From Arthrobacter agilis (lineage in GTDB: Bacteria; Actinomycetota; Actinomycetes; Actinomycetales; Micrococcaceae): DNA of 64,000 bases. Of the stretch, positions 54,359 to 62,874 are shown piece by piece. The stretch is from the NCBI RefSeq assembly GCF_002157505.1, contig NZ_NFSC01000028.1:372001-436000 (forward strand), in the 5' to 3' direction. A program made the position numbers and the translations under genes. The stretch's first letter is position 1; the number at the start of each line of letters is the position of its first letter. The notes beneath the pieces are model-generated. The model was not told the DNA's origin and did not search any database. It saw nothing but the letters and a program-made list of their open reading frames with translations.

Positions 54359-54745
54359 CTAGCCTACCTGCTGGGAGTAGTCGGCTGAACTCAGGAGGTC
54401 CTGGACCACGGAGGGGTCGGAGACCTTGATCTCCAGCAGCCAGCCCTCCCCGTACGGGTCGGAGTTGATCAGGGACGGATCGTCGTCGAGCGCTTCATTG
54501 CGCGAGACGACCTGACCGGTGACGGGTGCGTAGATGTCGCTCACGCTCTTGGTCGATTCGACCTCGCCGATCACATCGGCGCCTGCCACGCTGGTGCCCT
54601 CCTCGGGCATCTGCACGTAGACGACGTCGCCGAGCGCATCCTGGGCGAAGTCGGTGATGCCGACGCGCACCGTGCCGTCGATGGCGGGCTCGCTGACCCA
54701 CTCGTGCTCCGCGGTGTAGTAGAGGCCATCGGGAATGTTGCTCAT
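54359..54745 (-). CDS. gcvH: Glycine cleavage system H protein
   Basis: Lipoyl carrier protein of glycine cleavage; the lipoyl lysine lies in GEVESTKSVSDIYAP at about residue 67. 128 aa, full length. GAAAGG is six bases before the ATG. The other gcv genes are not here, as in mycobacteria where gcvH heads the garA cluster. A -10 box TATACT (54804-54809, reverse strand) lies about 60 bases upstream. Confidence 0.96.
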   Translation of the reverse strand: MSNIPDGLYYTAEHEWVSEPAIDGTVRVGITDFAQDALGDVVYVQMPEEGTSVAGADVIGEVESTKSVSDIYAPVTGQVVSRNEALDDDPSLINSDPYGEGWLLEIKVSDPSVVQDLLSSADYSQQVG

Positions 54746-54803
54746 GGTTGCCTTTCGGACGCGCGGTCTTCAGCGGCGGCGGACGGCCGCCGGGTACTGG
54801 TCG

Positions 54804-54809
54804 AGTATA
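54804..54809 (-). promoter_or_regulatory. -10 box of the gcvH transcript
   Basis: TATACT on the reverse strand, one mismatch from consensus. No good -35. It probably drives gcvH and garA. Confidence 0.5.
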
Positions 54810-54882
54810 GGCATATCCGGCGCATACGTGACGCGCCTCTCACCCCGTCGGTGGCGGCAGGCCCCCCCGGCCCCGAACATGC

Positions 54883-54924
54883 AAAAAGCCCGTCTCCTCC
54901 GGCGGTATGCCGGTGGAAACGGGC
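54883..54924 (-). terminator. Rho-independent terminator after tRNA-Pro
   Basis: A stem of GCCCGT/ACGGGC outer and CCGGC/GCCGG inner helix (54888-54924) with one internal mismatch is followed on the reverse strand by TTTTT (54883-54887). A textbook terminator for the tRNA. Confidence 0.87.
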
Positions 54925-54933
54925 CCTGCAGTG

Positions 54934-55007
<74 letters not shown>

Positions 55008-55084
55008 ATCGGCCTGTCCAGCAGGCCAAACCACTCGGATAACAATACAGCATTCTCCGGGCGGATCCGCACACCGGGACGGTG

Positions 55085-56638
55085 TCAGCGCTTGCGGCTC
55101 CGCTTCTCGCGGACGCGCATGCTGACCTCGATGGGCGTGCCCTCGAAGCCGAACGTCTCGCGCAGGCGGCGCGTGATGAAGCGGCGGTAGCCGGGGTCCA
55201 GGAACCCCGTGGTGAACAGGACGAACTTCGGCGGCCGGCTGGAGGCCTGCGTCCCGAAGAGGATGCGCGGCTGCTTGCCGCCCCGCACCGGGTGGGGGTG
55301 CGCCGCGACGAGCTCACCCAGGAACGCGTTGAGGCGGCCCGTCGGGATGCGTCGGTCCCAGGACTCGAGCGCGACGTCGAGGGCGGGCACCAGGCGGTCC
55401 TTGTGCCACCCGGTCAGGGCCGAGATGTTCACGCGGGGCGCCCAGTCCACGTGCGCGAGGTCCTGCTCGATCTCGCGCTCGAGGTACCGGCGGCGCTCGT
55501 CGTCCAGCAGGTCCCACTTGTTGAAGGCCAGCACGATCGCCCGGCCGGACTCGATGGCCATGTTCAGGATGCGGATGTCCTGCTCGCTGAGCACCTCGTC
55601 GACAGCGAGGAGGACGACGGCGACCTCGGCCTTCTCCAGTGCCGACTGTGTGCGCAGCGATGCGTAGAAGTCGGCACCCTGCTGCATGTGCACACGGCGG
55701 CGGATGCCTGCGGTGTCGACGAAGCGCCAGGTGCGGCCCCCGAGCTCGATCATCTCGTCCACCGGGTCACGCGTGGTCCCGGCCAGAGGATCGACGACGA
55801 CGCGGTCGGAACCGGCGAGTTTGTTGAGCAGGGAGGACTTTCCGACATTGGGACGCCCGATGAGGGCGATGCGTCGCGGACCGCCGGACCGCTCGATGCC
55901 GCCGTGCTCCGAGAACTCGGGGAGGGTCTTGTTGACCTGGTCGAGCATGTCGGCCGTGCCGCGCCCGTGGAGGGCCGAGACCGGCCAGGGCTGGCCGAAG
56001 CCGAGTCCCCACAGCACGGAGGCGTCGGCCTCGTTCTGGATGTCGTCGACCTTGTTGGCCACGAGGATGACGGGTTTCTTCTTGCGGCGCAGCATGCGCA
56101 CCACGGCCTCGTCGGTCGCGGTGGCGCCGACCGTCGCGTCCACGACGAGCAGCACGGCGTCGGCCATGTCCACGGCGATCTCCGCCTGGTCGGCGACGCG
56201 GGCAGCGATGCCCTTCGCGTCCTGCTCCCAGCCTCCCGTGTCCACCAGCGTGAAGTTGCGGCCCGACCACTGCGCCGGGTAGGACACGCGGTCGCGGGTG
56301 ACTCCGGGGGTGTCCTCGACGACGGCCTCGCGGCGGCCGAGGATGCGGTTCACCAGGGTGGACTTGCCGACGTTCGGTCGCCCGACGATGGCCAGGACGG
56401 GGTTGAGCCGGCCCTCGGCCTCGTCGTCGTAGTCGTCGTCCTGCCGGGCGAGGAGCGCGGCATCCTCTTCGTCGAGCTCGTAGTCCTCGAGCCCGGCACG
56501 CAGCGAGGCGGCGCGCTGCTCGGCCTCGGCGTCGTCGAGGGTATCGAGCAGCTCACTGACGTGGTCCTCGCCGCTCGGCTCGTAGTCCTCGGCTCCGGCG
56601 CCCTGGTCCGTCGCGTTCGGCGAAAGGTTCTCGCTCAT
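55085..56638 (-). CDS. der: Ribosome-assembly GTPase Der (EngA)
   Basis: Essential GTPase for 50S subunit assembly. Two tandem G domains: [12 protein letters not shown] (about residue 87) with NKVDD, and [12 protein letters not shown] (about 262) with NKWD, followed by the C-terminal KH-like domain. An ~80-residue acidic N-terminal extension (many Glu/Asp) precedes the first G domain, as often in actinobacteria. ATG with AAGGAA six bases upstream; 517 aa. It follows cmk. Confidence 0.96.
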   Translation of the reverse strand: MSENLSPNATDQGAGAEDYEPSGEDHVSELLDTLDDAEAEQRAASLRAGLEDYELDEEDAALLARQDDDYDDEAEGRLNPVLAIVGRPNVGKSTLVNRILGRREAVVEDTPGVTRDRVSYPAQWSGRNFTLVDTGGWEQDAKGIAARVADQAEIAVDMADAVLLVVDATVGATATDEAVVRMLRRKKKPVILVANKVDDIQNEADASVLWGLGFGQPWPVSALHGRGTADMLDQVNKTLPEFSEHGGIERSGGPRRIALIGRPNVGKSSLLNKLAGSDRVVVDPLAGTTRDPVDEMIELGGRTWRFVDTAGIRRRVHMQQGADFYASLRTQSALEKAEVAVVLLAVDEVLSEQDIRILNMAIESGRAIVLAFNKWDLLDDERRRYLEREIEQDLAHVDWAPRVNISALTGWHKDRLVPALDVALESWDRRIPTGRLNAFLGELVAAHPHPVRGGKQPRILFGTQASSRPPKFVLFTTGFLDPGYRRFITRRLRETFGFEGTPIEVSMRVREKRSRKR

Positions 56639-56721
56639 GTTGTTTCCTTCGGTTGGTGTTCACCGTCTCCCGACGGTAATCCTGGTGGGCTCGCGCCCGC
56701 GATGTTTCGGTGGTGGCCCGG

Positions 56722-57483
56722 CTAGTGGGCCACGGTGCGTACGATGCCGATGACCGCCGCTACGGTCTGCTCGAAGTCGAGGTCGGACGAGTCGAGCGTG
56801 ACCACGCCGTCCGCCGCCTGCTGGAAGTTGACTACGGTGGAGTCCCTCGCGTCACGATCGGTGACCTGCTGCTTGAGCTGCGCGTCGGTCTGCGTTCCGC
56901 CGAGCTGGTCGCCGCGGCGGCGCAGGCGGGCTTCCTCGCTCGCGGTCAGGAGGATGCGCACCTCCGCGTCGGGAGCGACGACGGTGGTGATGTCCCGCCC
57001 TTCGGCGACGATCCGGTGGCCGGCGCCGGCGATCAGTGCGCGCTGGCGGCGGATCAGCTCCGCCCTCGCGCCCATCGTCGTGGCGACGGCGCTGACGGCC
57101 GAGGAGACCTCGGGTTCGCGGATGGCGGAGGTGACGTCGTCGCCCGCGATGGTCACGGATTCCCGGTCGGGGCTGGTGCTGATGAAGAGTTCGATGGACC
57201 GGGCCGCGGCCTCGACCGCGGCGCTGTCCTGGAGGTCGATCCCTGTGGCGATGCAGTGGAGCGTGACCGCCCGGTACATGGCCCCGGTATCGAGGTAGGC
57301 GGCGCGCAGGCGGCGGGCCACCTCGCGGCTGACGCTCGACTTGCCGGACCCGGAGGGACCGTCGATGGCGACCACGAGCGACTTGCCGAGGCGGAACCCG
57401 GAGTAGGGGCCCGACGGAGCGGACTTCCCCGCCGGACCCGCGGCCCGGATGTCGTGCGTGGTTTCTGCTGAAGTCTGGGTCAC
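56722..57483 (-). CDS. cmk: Cytidylate kinase
   Basis: Phosphorylates CMP and dCMP. ATP P-loop IDGPSGSGKSSVSRE at about residues 40-54, then YLDTGAMYRA, and GRDITTVVAPDAEV in the CMP-binding region. 253 aa including a ~35-residue N-terminal extension. The GTG overlaps the tyrA stop by four bases. tyrA-cmk-der is a standard actinobacterial order. Confidence 0.95.
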   Translation of the reverse strand: MTQTSAETTHDIRAAGPAGKSAPSGPYSGFRLGKSLVVAIDGPSGSGKSSVSREVARRLRAAYLDTGAMYRAVTLHCIATGIDLQDSAAVEAAARSIELFISTSPDRESVTIAGDDVTSAIREPEVSSAVSAVATTMGARAELIRRQRALIAGAGHRIVAEGRDITTVVAPDAEVRILLTASEEARLRRRGDQLGGTQTDAQLKQQVTDRDARDSTVVNFQQAADGVVTLDSSDLDFEQTVAAVIGIVRTVAH

Positions 57484-58604
57484 TGCACTACCTTCCAGCC
57501 CCGCTGCGTCAGGGACTCCGTCAATTCTTGTCGCTTGCCCGGCAGGACCGAGAGCTCCGCAAGGCCCACCTGCCGTCCGGGAGAGTGCTCGAGGCGGAAA
57601 TCCTCCACGTTGATGCCGGTGTGCCCGATCTCCGTGAGGAGCTTCGCGATCTGGCCGGGCACGTCGTCGACGAGCACGGTCAGGCGTGCAAAGGAGTTCG
57701 GCGGCGTGCCGTGCTTGCCGGGAACGCGAGCCTGACCCGCATTCCCCTCGGACATCAACTGCGCCATGTCGAGCCGGGCCCCGCCGGCCGTCGGGTCCTC
57801 GAGGGTGCCGATCAGGCGGTTCAGGTCCTCACGGACGCCGTAGAGGATGTCGACGAGGCGGCCGGCGTTGGCGGACAGGATCTGCACCCAGAGGCGCGGG
57901 TCGCTGGCCGCGATGCGGGTGACGTCCCGCAGTCCGTTGCCGGCGAGCGAGAGGGCCTGCACCGGCGAATCCTGCAGCCTGCTCGCCACGAGGGATGACA
58001 CCACCTGGGGCAGGTGCGAGATGAGGGCGACAGCCTCGTCGTGCTCCTCCACGGACATCCGCGCCGGCACGGCACCGAGGTCGACGGCGAGCGACTCGGC
58101 GCGCAGCACGGCCTCGGGTGCACTGTCGGGGTGGGCGCAGAGGACCCAGGGGGCGCCCGTGAAGAGCTCCGCACGTGCCGCGACGGGCCCGGACTTCTCG
58201 CGGCCGGCCATCGGGTGCGTCCCGACGTAGCGGGAGAGATGTCCGTCGACGGCGGGGGTGGCTGCCAGTTCCCGGAGGATCGACTCCTTCACGCTGCAGA
58301 TGTCGACGACGACGGCATCGGGGTACGCCAGCAGGGCGGCCGCGACCACACGCGCGGTGACGTCGGGCGGCGTGGCCACCACGACGACCTCCGGCGCCAC
58401 CTGCCCTGCACCCTGCGCTTCCGTGAGGAGCCGGCCGGCGCCGATGTCGCGGGCGACGGCTTCGGTCGACGGTGAACTATCGGACAGGACGACGTCGAGC
58501 CCGCGGGCGCGCAAACCCAACCCGATGCTGGCTCCCAGCAGGCCTGCCCCGATGATCAGGACCGGTCCGGCGAGGTGCGTCCCCTGCTCCGTGCGCGTGG
58601 TCAT
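57480..58604 (-). CDS. tyrA: Prephenate dehydrogenase with C-terminal ACT domain
   Basis: NAD(P)-dependent step to tyrosine. Dinucleotide-binding GPVLIIGAGLLGASIG at about residue 13; VGTHPMAGREKSG in the prephenate site; catalytic histidine regions HDEAVALISHLPQ. The last ~75 residues form an ACT domain (LTVLVDDVPGQIAKLLTEIGHTGINVEDFRL), the likely tyrosine feedback site. 374 aa. ATG three bases after the pseudouridine synthase gene. Confidence 0.94.
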   Translation of the reverse strand: MTTRTEQGTHLAGPVLIIGAGLLGASIGLGLRARGLDVVLSDSSPSTEAVARDIGAGRLLTEAQGAGQVAPEVVVVATPPDVTARVVAAALLAYPDAVVVDICSVKESILRELAATPAVDGHLSRYVGTHPMAGREKSGPVAARAELFTGAPWVLCAHPDSAPEAVLRAESLAVDLGAVPARMSVEEHDEAVALISHLPQVVSSLVASRLQDSPVQALSLAGNGLRDVTRIAASDPRLWVQILSANAGRLVDILYGVREDLNRLIGTLEDPTAGGARLDMAQLMSEGNAGQARVPGKHGTPPNSFARLTVLVDDVPGQIAKLLTEIGHTGINVEDFRLEHSPGRQVGLAELSVLPGKRQELTESLTQRGWKVVQ

Positions 58605-58607
58605 CGG

Positions 58608-59924
58608 TTAGAGGCCCACCGATGCCAGCAGGTGCCCGACCTCCTGGCGCCCGAGCACGCGGATGCTGCCCTGGCGCTGGTCGCCGACCCGGATGGGACC
58701 GAGCTGGGTCCGGACGAGGCGCTCGACGGGGTGACCGACGGCGTCGAAGAGCCTGCGGACCACGCGGTTGCGGCCGGAATGGAGCACGACCTCGACGAGG
58801 ACGTGTCCCGGCGTCGAGTCGACGAGCTTGAAGGAGTCCACCTGCGCGAGACCGTCCTCGAGCTCGATACCCTCCTTCATCTGCGCGCCGATGCCCTGCG
58901 CCATCGGTCCCCGGACCTGCACGAGGTAGGTCTTCGGGACCTCGTAGGAGGGGTGGGTCAGGCGGTTGGTGAGTTCGCCGTCGTTGGTGAGCAGGAGCAG
59001 GCCTTCGGTCTCGGCATCGAGACGACCGACGTGGAAGAGCCGCTCGTTCTTGTTCTTGTTCTTCAGGAAGTCACTGATGCAGGGACGGCCCTCGGGGTCC
59101 TCCATGGTGGAGACGACGCCGCGCGGCTTGTTGAAGACGTAGTACTTCAGGTGCTCGTTGAGTTGCAGGCGGATGCCGTCCACATGGATGGCCACCTGCT
59201 CAGGATCGACGCGCACGCCGAGTTCGGTGACGACGGTACCGTCGACCTCCACGCGTCCGTCGAGGATCATCTCCTCGCAGACGCGGCGGGAGGCGACGCC
59301 CGCAAGCGCCATCACTTTCTGCAGGCGCACGCCCTCCGGATTGTGGACGTCGATCTCGTCCGCCGGGCGGCTCGCGCGCTTGGGCTTCGAGGGACGCACC
59401 GGGCCGAGGTTCTGCCCGAAGCGTTCCCGCCCGAAGGCCTTGGCTCCCGCGGGCTTCTGGCGACCGGCACCCTCCTGACCGCCGGAACGGGCACCGGACG
59501 TGGCACCTGCACCGGGGCGCCCGGGCTTCCCGCCCGCACGTCCTCCGGCCTTGACGCCGAAGCGGCTGGACGGGGTGCCTGCGGACGGCCTGCCCGCGGC
59601 TGAACGGGCGCGGCCGTCGGTGGAAGCACGGCGATCGCCACCCGCAGCCGGGCGGCCCTCGGACGAGCGCTCCTGGAACGGACGACCCTCGCCGGAACGG
59701 CCACCGCGCTCGTTGCGCTCCTGGAACGGACGACCCTCGCCGGAACGGCCACCGCGCTCGTTGCGCTCCTGGAACGGACGGCCCTCGCCGGAACGGCCAC
59801 CGCCGCCCTGTCCGGATCCGCTGCGCGGTGAGGACGTCCGCCGGGCAGCGTCGGATGGGCGTCCGGTCGATCCGCCGCGGCGCGGCGTATTGCGTCCGGA
59901 ACCGGATCCTGGCTGCTGTGTCAT
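58608..59924 (-). CDS. RsuA/RluB-family pseudouridine synthase with Arg/Gly-rich N-terminal repeats
   Basis: Modifies a uridine in rRNA. The C-terminal ~245 residues are the enzyme: S4 domain (RLQKVMALAGVASRRVCEEMI), then the catalytic aspartate in VGRLDAETEGLLLLT and SGRNRVVRRLFDAVGHPV. The first ~190 residues are a disordered, Arg/Gly/Ser-rich extension. It contains a 16-residue unit (RSGEGRPFQERNERGG) repeated almost exactly, which resembles RGG-type RNA-binding tails. ATG start; scpB is 27 bases upstream. Such extensions vary greatly in length between actinobacteria. 438 aa. Confidence 0.93.
   Translation of the reverse strand: MTQQPGSGSGRNTPRRGGSTGRPSDAARRTSSPRSGSGQGGGGRSGEGRPFQERNERGGRSGEGRPFQERNERGGRSGEGRPFQERSSEGRPAAGGDRRASTDGRARSAAGRPSAGTPSSRFGVKAGGRAGGKPGRPGAGATSGARSGGQEGAGRQKPAGAKAFGRERFGQNLGPVRPSKPKRASRPADEIDVHNPEGVRLQKVMALAGVASRRVCEEMILDGRVEVDGTVVTELGVRVDPEQVAIHVDGIRLQLNEHLKYYVFNKPRGVVSTMEDPEGRPCISDFLKNKNKNERLFHVGRLDAETEGLLLLTNDGELTNRLTHPSYEVPKTYLVQVRGPMAQGIGAQMKEGIELEDGLAQVDSFKLVDSTPGHVLVEVVLHSGRNRVVRRLFDAVGHPVERLVRTQLGPIRVGDQRQGSIRVLGRQEVGHLLASVGL
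59671..59800. repeat. 48-bp tandem repeat in the pseudouridine synthase gene
   Basis: Two exact or near-exact 48-bp units (59671-59718, 59719-59766) and a third partial unit (59767-59800) with one base change. Each encodes 16 residues, so copy number can change in frame. Confidence 0.9.
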
Positions 59925-59951
59925 GTAGAAAGTCCTTCTCGTAGGTCGTGC

Positions 59952-60593
59952 TCAGTACGTCGTCTCGTCATACTCCCCAAGGCTCTCGAGGCCCGGCAGG
60001 TGGGGAGCGATCCGGGGCAATTCGTCGACGCTGCCCAGCCCCAATCTTTCCAGAAAGAAGGTGGTGGTCCCATAAAGGACCGCGCCGGTCTCCGGATCGG
60101 TCTCCATCTCGACAACCAGCCCGCGCTGAAGCAGGGTGCGGACCACGGAATCGACGTTGACGCCCCGAATTGCAGAAACCCGGGCACGGGACACGGGTTG
60201 GCGGTACGCGATGACCGCCAGAGTCTCGAGGGCTGCTTGTGAAAGCCGGGCAGATTGGCCATCGAGCACGAAGTCGGCAACAACGGAGGCGAAGTGCTTC
60301 CGGGAGAAGATGCGCCACCCGCCGGCGATGTTCCTGAGTTCGAAACCGCGCGGCACGAATGATTCGGTGCTTCGGGGGCCTGACCCAGTATAGCCGTCGT
60401 ACTCCCGCTGCAGGTCCACCAGCACGGCGTGCACCTGCGCCGTCGGCCGATCGAGCACGGCCGCGACCTGCTCGTCCGTCACGGGGCGGTCCGCCACCAT
60501 GAGGATCGCCTCCACTGCCCCGCGGAGCCCGCCCGGGAGGTCGTCGACGGAGACCCCGTGTCCGTCGGGCGCGCTCTCGTCGGATTCATGCAT
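59952..60593 (-). CDS. scpB: Segregation and condensation protein ScpB
   Basis: Winged-helix partner of ScpA and SMC in chromosome condensation. Two winged-helix modules: LRGAVEAILMVADRPVTDEQVAAVL (about 23-47) and SQAALETLAVIAYRQPVSRARVSAIRGVNVDSVVRTLLQRG (about 117-157). 213 aa. Its ATG lies inside the end of scpA (8-base overlap). Confidence 0.95.
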   Translation of the reverse strand: MHESDESAPDGHGVSVDDLPGGLRGAVEAILMVADRPVTDEQVAAVLDRPTAQVHAVLVDLQREYDGYTGSGPRSTESFVPRGFELRNIAGGWRIFSRKHFASVVADFVLDGQSARLSQAALETLAVIAYRQPVSRARVSAIRGVNVDSVVRTLLQRGLVVEMETDPETGAVLYGTTTFFLERLGLGSVDELPRIAPHLPGLESLGEYDETTY

Positions 60594-61566
60594 CGTGCAC
60601 TCCTTTCCTGTCCGCCTGGTCCTGGTCCTGGTCCTCGAAGTCGCTCGCGAGCAGCTCGGCCGTCCATCGCTCGTCCTCCGCGCTCCACTTCACCAGCAGC
60701 TCGGCCAGCGGTGCGGCCTGGTCGAAGGAGACGACGCCGTCCCGAAACAGCTCGAGCAGGGCCAGGAACCGCACCACGAGGACCATCCGCGACTCGGCGT
60801 CCGCAGTCAGCTGCCGGAAGGACAGCGGTCCCCGCGACCTCAGCAGGTCCTGCAGCACGACCGCCTGATCGCGCACGCTCACCGACGGGGAGTGCAGGTG
60901 CCCGATGCCGACCTCGGTCGGCTGCTCCTGGCGGGGCGCGAGCACCTTCGCCGCGAGTGCCGCGAACTCCTCGGGCGAATGCTTCCAGATGAGTTCCGGC
61001 AGGAGCCGGGTGAACTCGGTCTCGAGGGGTACGTTCCGTGGATGCCGCGCGTCCTCCTCCTCGAGCCGCCCCGCAAGGTGCCGGGCCATCTCCTTGAAGG
61101 CCTTGTACTGCAGGAGGCGGGCGAAGAGCAGGTCGCGCGCCTCGAGGAGCGCGATGTCCTCCTCGTCCTCGACGGCGCCGGCGGGCAGGAGCCGTGCGGC
61201 CTTCAGGTCGAGGAGGGTGGCGGCGACGACGAGGAACTCGCTCGCCTCGTCGAGCTTCCATTCCCCCTCCGCGGCCTGGATGCGGCGGATGTGGGCGATG
61301 AACTCGTCCGTCACCTGTGCCAGGGCGATCTCCGTGATGTCGAGTTCACGCCGCGAGATGAGGTTCAGCAGCAGGTCGAAGGGCCCGCTGAAGTTGGTCA
61401 GCTGCACCTCGAAGACCGCCGGGCGGACGGGTGCCTGCACCGTGTCGCCCGCACCGTCGGCACCACCGCCGGTTCGACGGTCATCGTTCGGTCCGGGGCG
61501 CCCGCGCAGGGCGGCCCCCGCCGTCGTCGCCTGTCCGCCCGCACGCGCGGACGTTGTGCCCGCCAT
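60586..61566 (-). CDS. scpA: Segregation and condensation protein ScpA
   Basis: Kleisin subunit that bridges SMC heads. The family core starts at about residue 50: FEVQLTNFSGPFDLLLNLISRRELDITEIALAQVTDEFIAHI, continues with ASEFLVVAATLLDLKAARLLP, and ends in the C-terminal winged helix. A ~48-residue Gly/Ala-rich N-terminal tail precedes it. ATG start, 326 aa, 35 bases downstream of parA. Confidence 0.95.
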   Translation of the reverse strand: MAGTTSARAGGQATTAGAALRGRPGPNDDRRTGGGADGAGDTVQAPVRPAVFEVQLTNFSGPFDLLLNLISRRELDITEIALAQVTDEFIAHIRRIQAAEGEWKLDEASEFLVVAATLLDLKAARLLPAGAVEDEEDIALLEARDLLFARLLQYKAFKEMARHLAGRLEEEDARHPRNVPLETEFTRLLPELIWKHSPEEFAALAAKVLAPRQEQPTEVGIGHLHSPSVSVRDQAVVLQDLLRSRGPLSFRQLTADAESRMVLVVRFLALLELFRDGVVSFDQAAPLAELLVKWSAEDERWTAELLASDFEDQDQDQADRKGVHDA

Positions 61567-61601
61567 CTAGCGGAGCCGGGCGGACCCGGAATCGACGGGC
61601 A

Positions 61602-62489
61602 CTAGGGCGCTCCGCCCCTACTGATGAGCTCCTTCGCGAGCCTGCGGTAGGCATCAGCGCCCGAGTGGTTGGCGGCGTAGGACGTGATGGGTTCGGCGGC
61701 CACTGTCGCATCCGCGAACTTGATGGTGCGCTTGATGACCGTCTCGAAGACCTTGTCGCCGAAGGCCTCGACGAGGCGCGCGATGACCTCGCGGCTGTGC
61801 AGCGTCCGCGCGTCGTACATGGTCGCGAGCACACCGTCGATCTGCAGGCGCGGGTTCAGGCGGTCCTGCACCTTCTCGATGGTCTCGACCAGCAGGGCGA
61901 CGGCGCGCAGGGCGAAGAACTCGCAGATCAGCGGGATGATGACGCCATGGGCCGCCGTGAGGGCGTTGACGGTGAGCAGTCCGAGGGACGGCTGGCAGTC
62001 GATGAGGATGACGTCGTAGTCGTCGGACACCTTGCGCAGCGCCCGGTCGAGGACCTGCTCGCGTGCCACCTCGTTGACGAGCTGCACCTCGGCCGCCGAC
62101 AGGTCGATGTTGGCGGGCAACAGGTCGATGTTCTCGATCGCGGTGTGCTGGATGGCGTCCTGGATGGAGACCTTCCGGTCCATGAGCACGTTGTACACCG
62201 TCACGTCGAGCTCGTGCGGGTTGGTGCCGAGGCCTGCGGAGAGCGCACCCTGCGGGTCGAAGTCGACGAGCAGGACCTTGCGTCCCGCTTCGGCGAGCGC
62301 GGCGCCCAGGTTGATGGTGGACGTCGTCTTGCCGACGCCGCCCTTCTGGTTGACCATCGCGATGACCCTCGCCGGGCCGTGCGAGTCGAGGACCCGGGGC
62401 TCAGGGAATTCCGTCACAGGGCGGCCGGTCGGGCCGAATCCCGCGTCCGCTGCGCTGGGCAGAGTTGTGGAACCCTGTTCACTACTCAC
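61602..62489 (-). CDS. ParA-family ATPase upstream of scpAB
   Basis: Deviant-Walker ATPase: Walker A VNQKGGVGKTTSTINLG at about residue 43-59, VDFDPQGALSAGLG, and Walker B VILIDCQPSLGLLTVNAL. No parB is adjacent; this parA-scpA-scpB arrangement is common in actinobacteria and the gene is not the chromosomal parA of the origin region. The GTG at 62489 has GGAG seven bases upstream; the frame is open for 70 more codons, including an ATG at 62551, without a Shine-Dalgarno. 295 aa. Confidence 0.9.
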   Translation of the reverse strand: MSSEQGSTTLPSAADAGFGPTGRPVTEFPEPRVLDSHGPARVIAMVNQKGGVGKTTSTINLGAALAEAGRKVLLVDFDPQGALSAGLGTNPHELDVTVYNVLMDRKVSIQDAIQHTAIENIDLLPANIDLSAAEVQLVNEVAREQVLDRALRKVSDDYDVILIDCQPSLGLLTVNALTAAHGVIIPLICEFFALRAVALLVETIEKVQDRLNPRLQIDGVLATMYDARTLHSREVIARLVEAFGDKVFETVIKRTIKFADATVAAEPITSYAANHSGADAYRRLAKELISRGGAP

Positions 62490-62740
62490 GTATTTCTCCA
62501 CGCTTCCATCAGAATCGGTGCAGGCCGGTCGATCATCGTTCCCGAGCGGCATCTCTATAGTCCACGGTACAACGCCTACGGCAGGGCCCGTGGTGACGAG
62601 TGCTCTTCCGTTACGAGCCTTGATCCTCAACCTGAAGTCGAATGTTCCCCGGTCATGCTGTCCGTGGAGGCCCGCGCGAGCCGGCCGGCGGCTGTTCATA
62701 GGCCTGTCGAGCGACCTCCCTGCCCGCCTCTCTTCCTATC
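62490..62740. other. Non-coding region upstream of parA
   Basis: Part of a 385-bp gap (62490-62874). A TATAGA on the reverse strand (about 62553-62558) may be a -10 box, but no -35 at proper distance is seen. No gene is recognised. Confidence 0.4.
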
Positions 62741-62776
62741 TGCCTCTCTGCCTCTCTGCCTCTCTGCCTCTCTGCC
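62741..62776. repeat. 8-bp microsatellite (TGCCTCTC)
   Basis: Four and a half perfect units of TGCCTCTC, preceded by two imperfect copies. It lies between the dctA terminator and the parA leader, outside any gene. Confidence 0.9.
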
Positions 62777-62787
62777 CGGAAACGACG

Positions 62788-62824
62788 ACGGCGATGGCCC
62801 GGTCGTGTTCCGGGCCATCGCCGT
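62788..62824 (-). terminator. Terminator after dctA
   Basis: Perfect 15-bp stem (62788-62802 with 62810-62824) around a 7-base loop, about 50 bases past the dctA stop. A short T-rich run occurs on both sides but no long T tract. Confidence 0.72.
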
Positions 62825-62874
62825 GCTTTCTGCCGAGCCTTCGGCTGGCGTCGCTGCTTCAGCGAGCGCAGGCT

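Noticed and set aside
59671-59800. Regularly spaced repeat resembling a tiny CRISPR array
   Set aside because: The units are contiguous without unique spacers, in frame inside a gene, and encode a 16-residue repeat.
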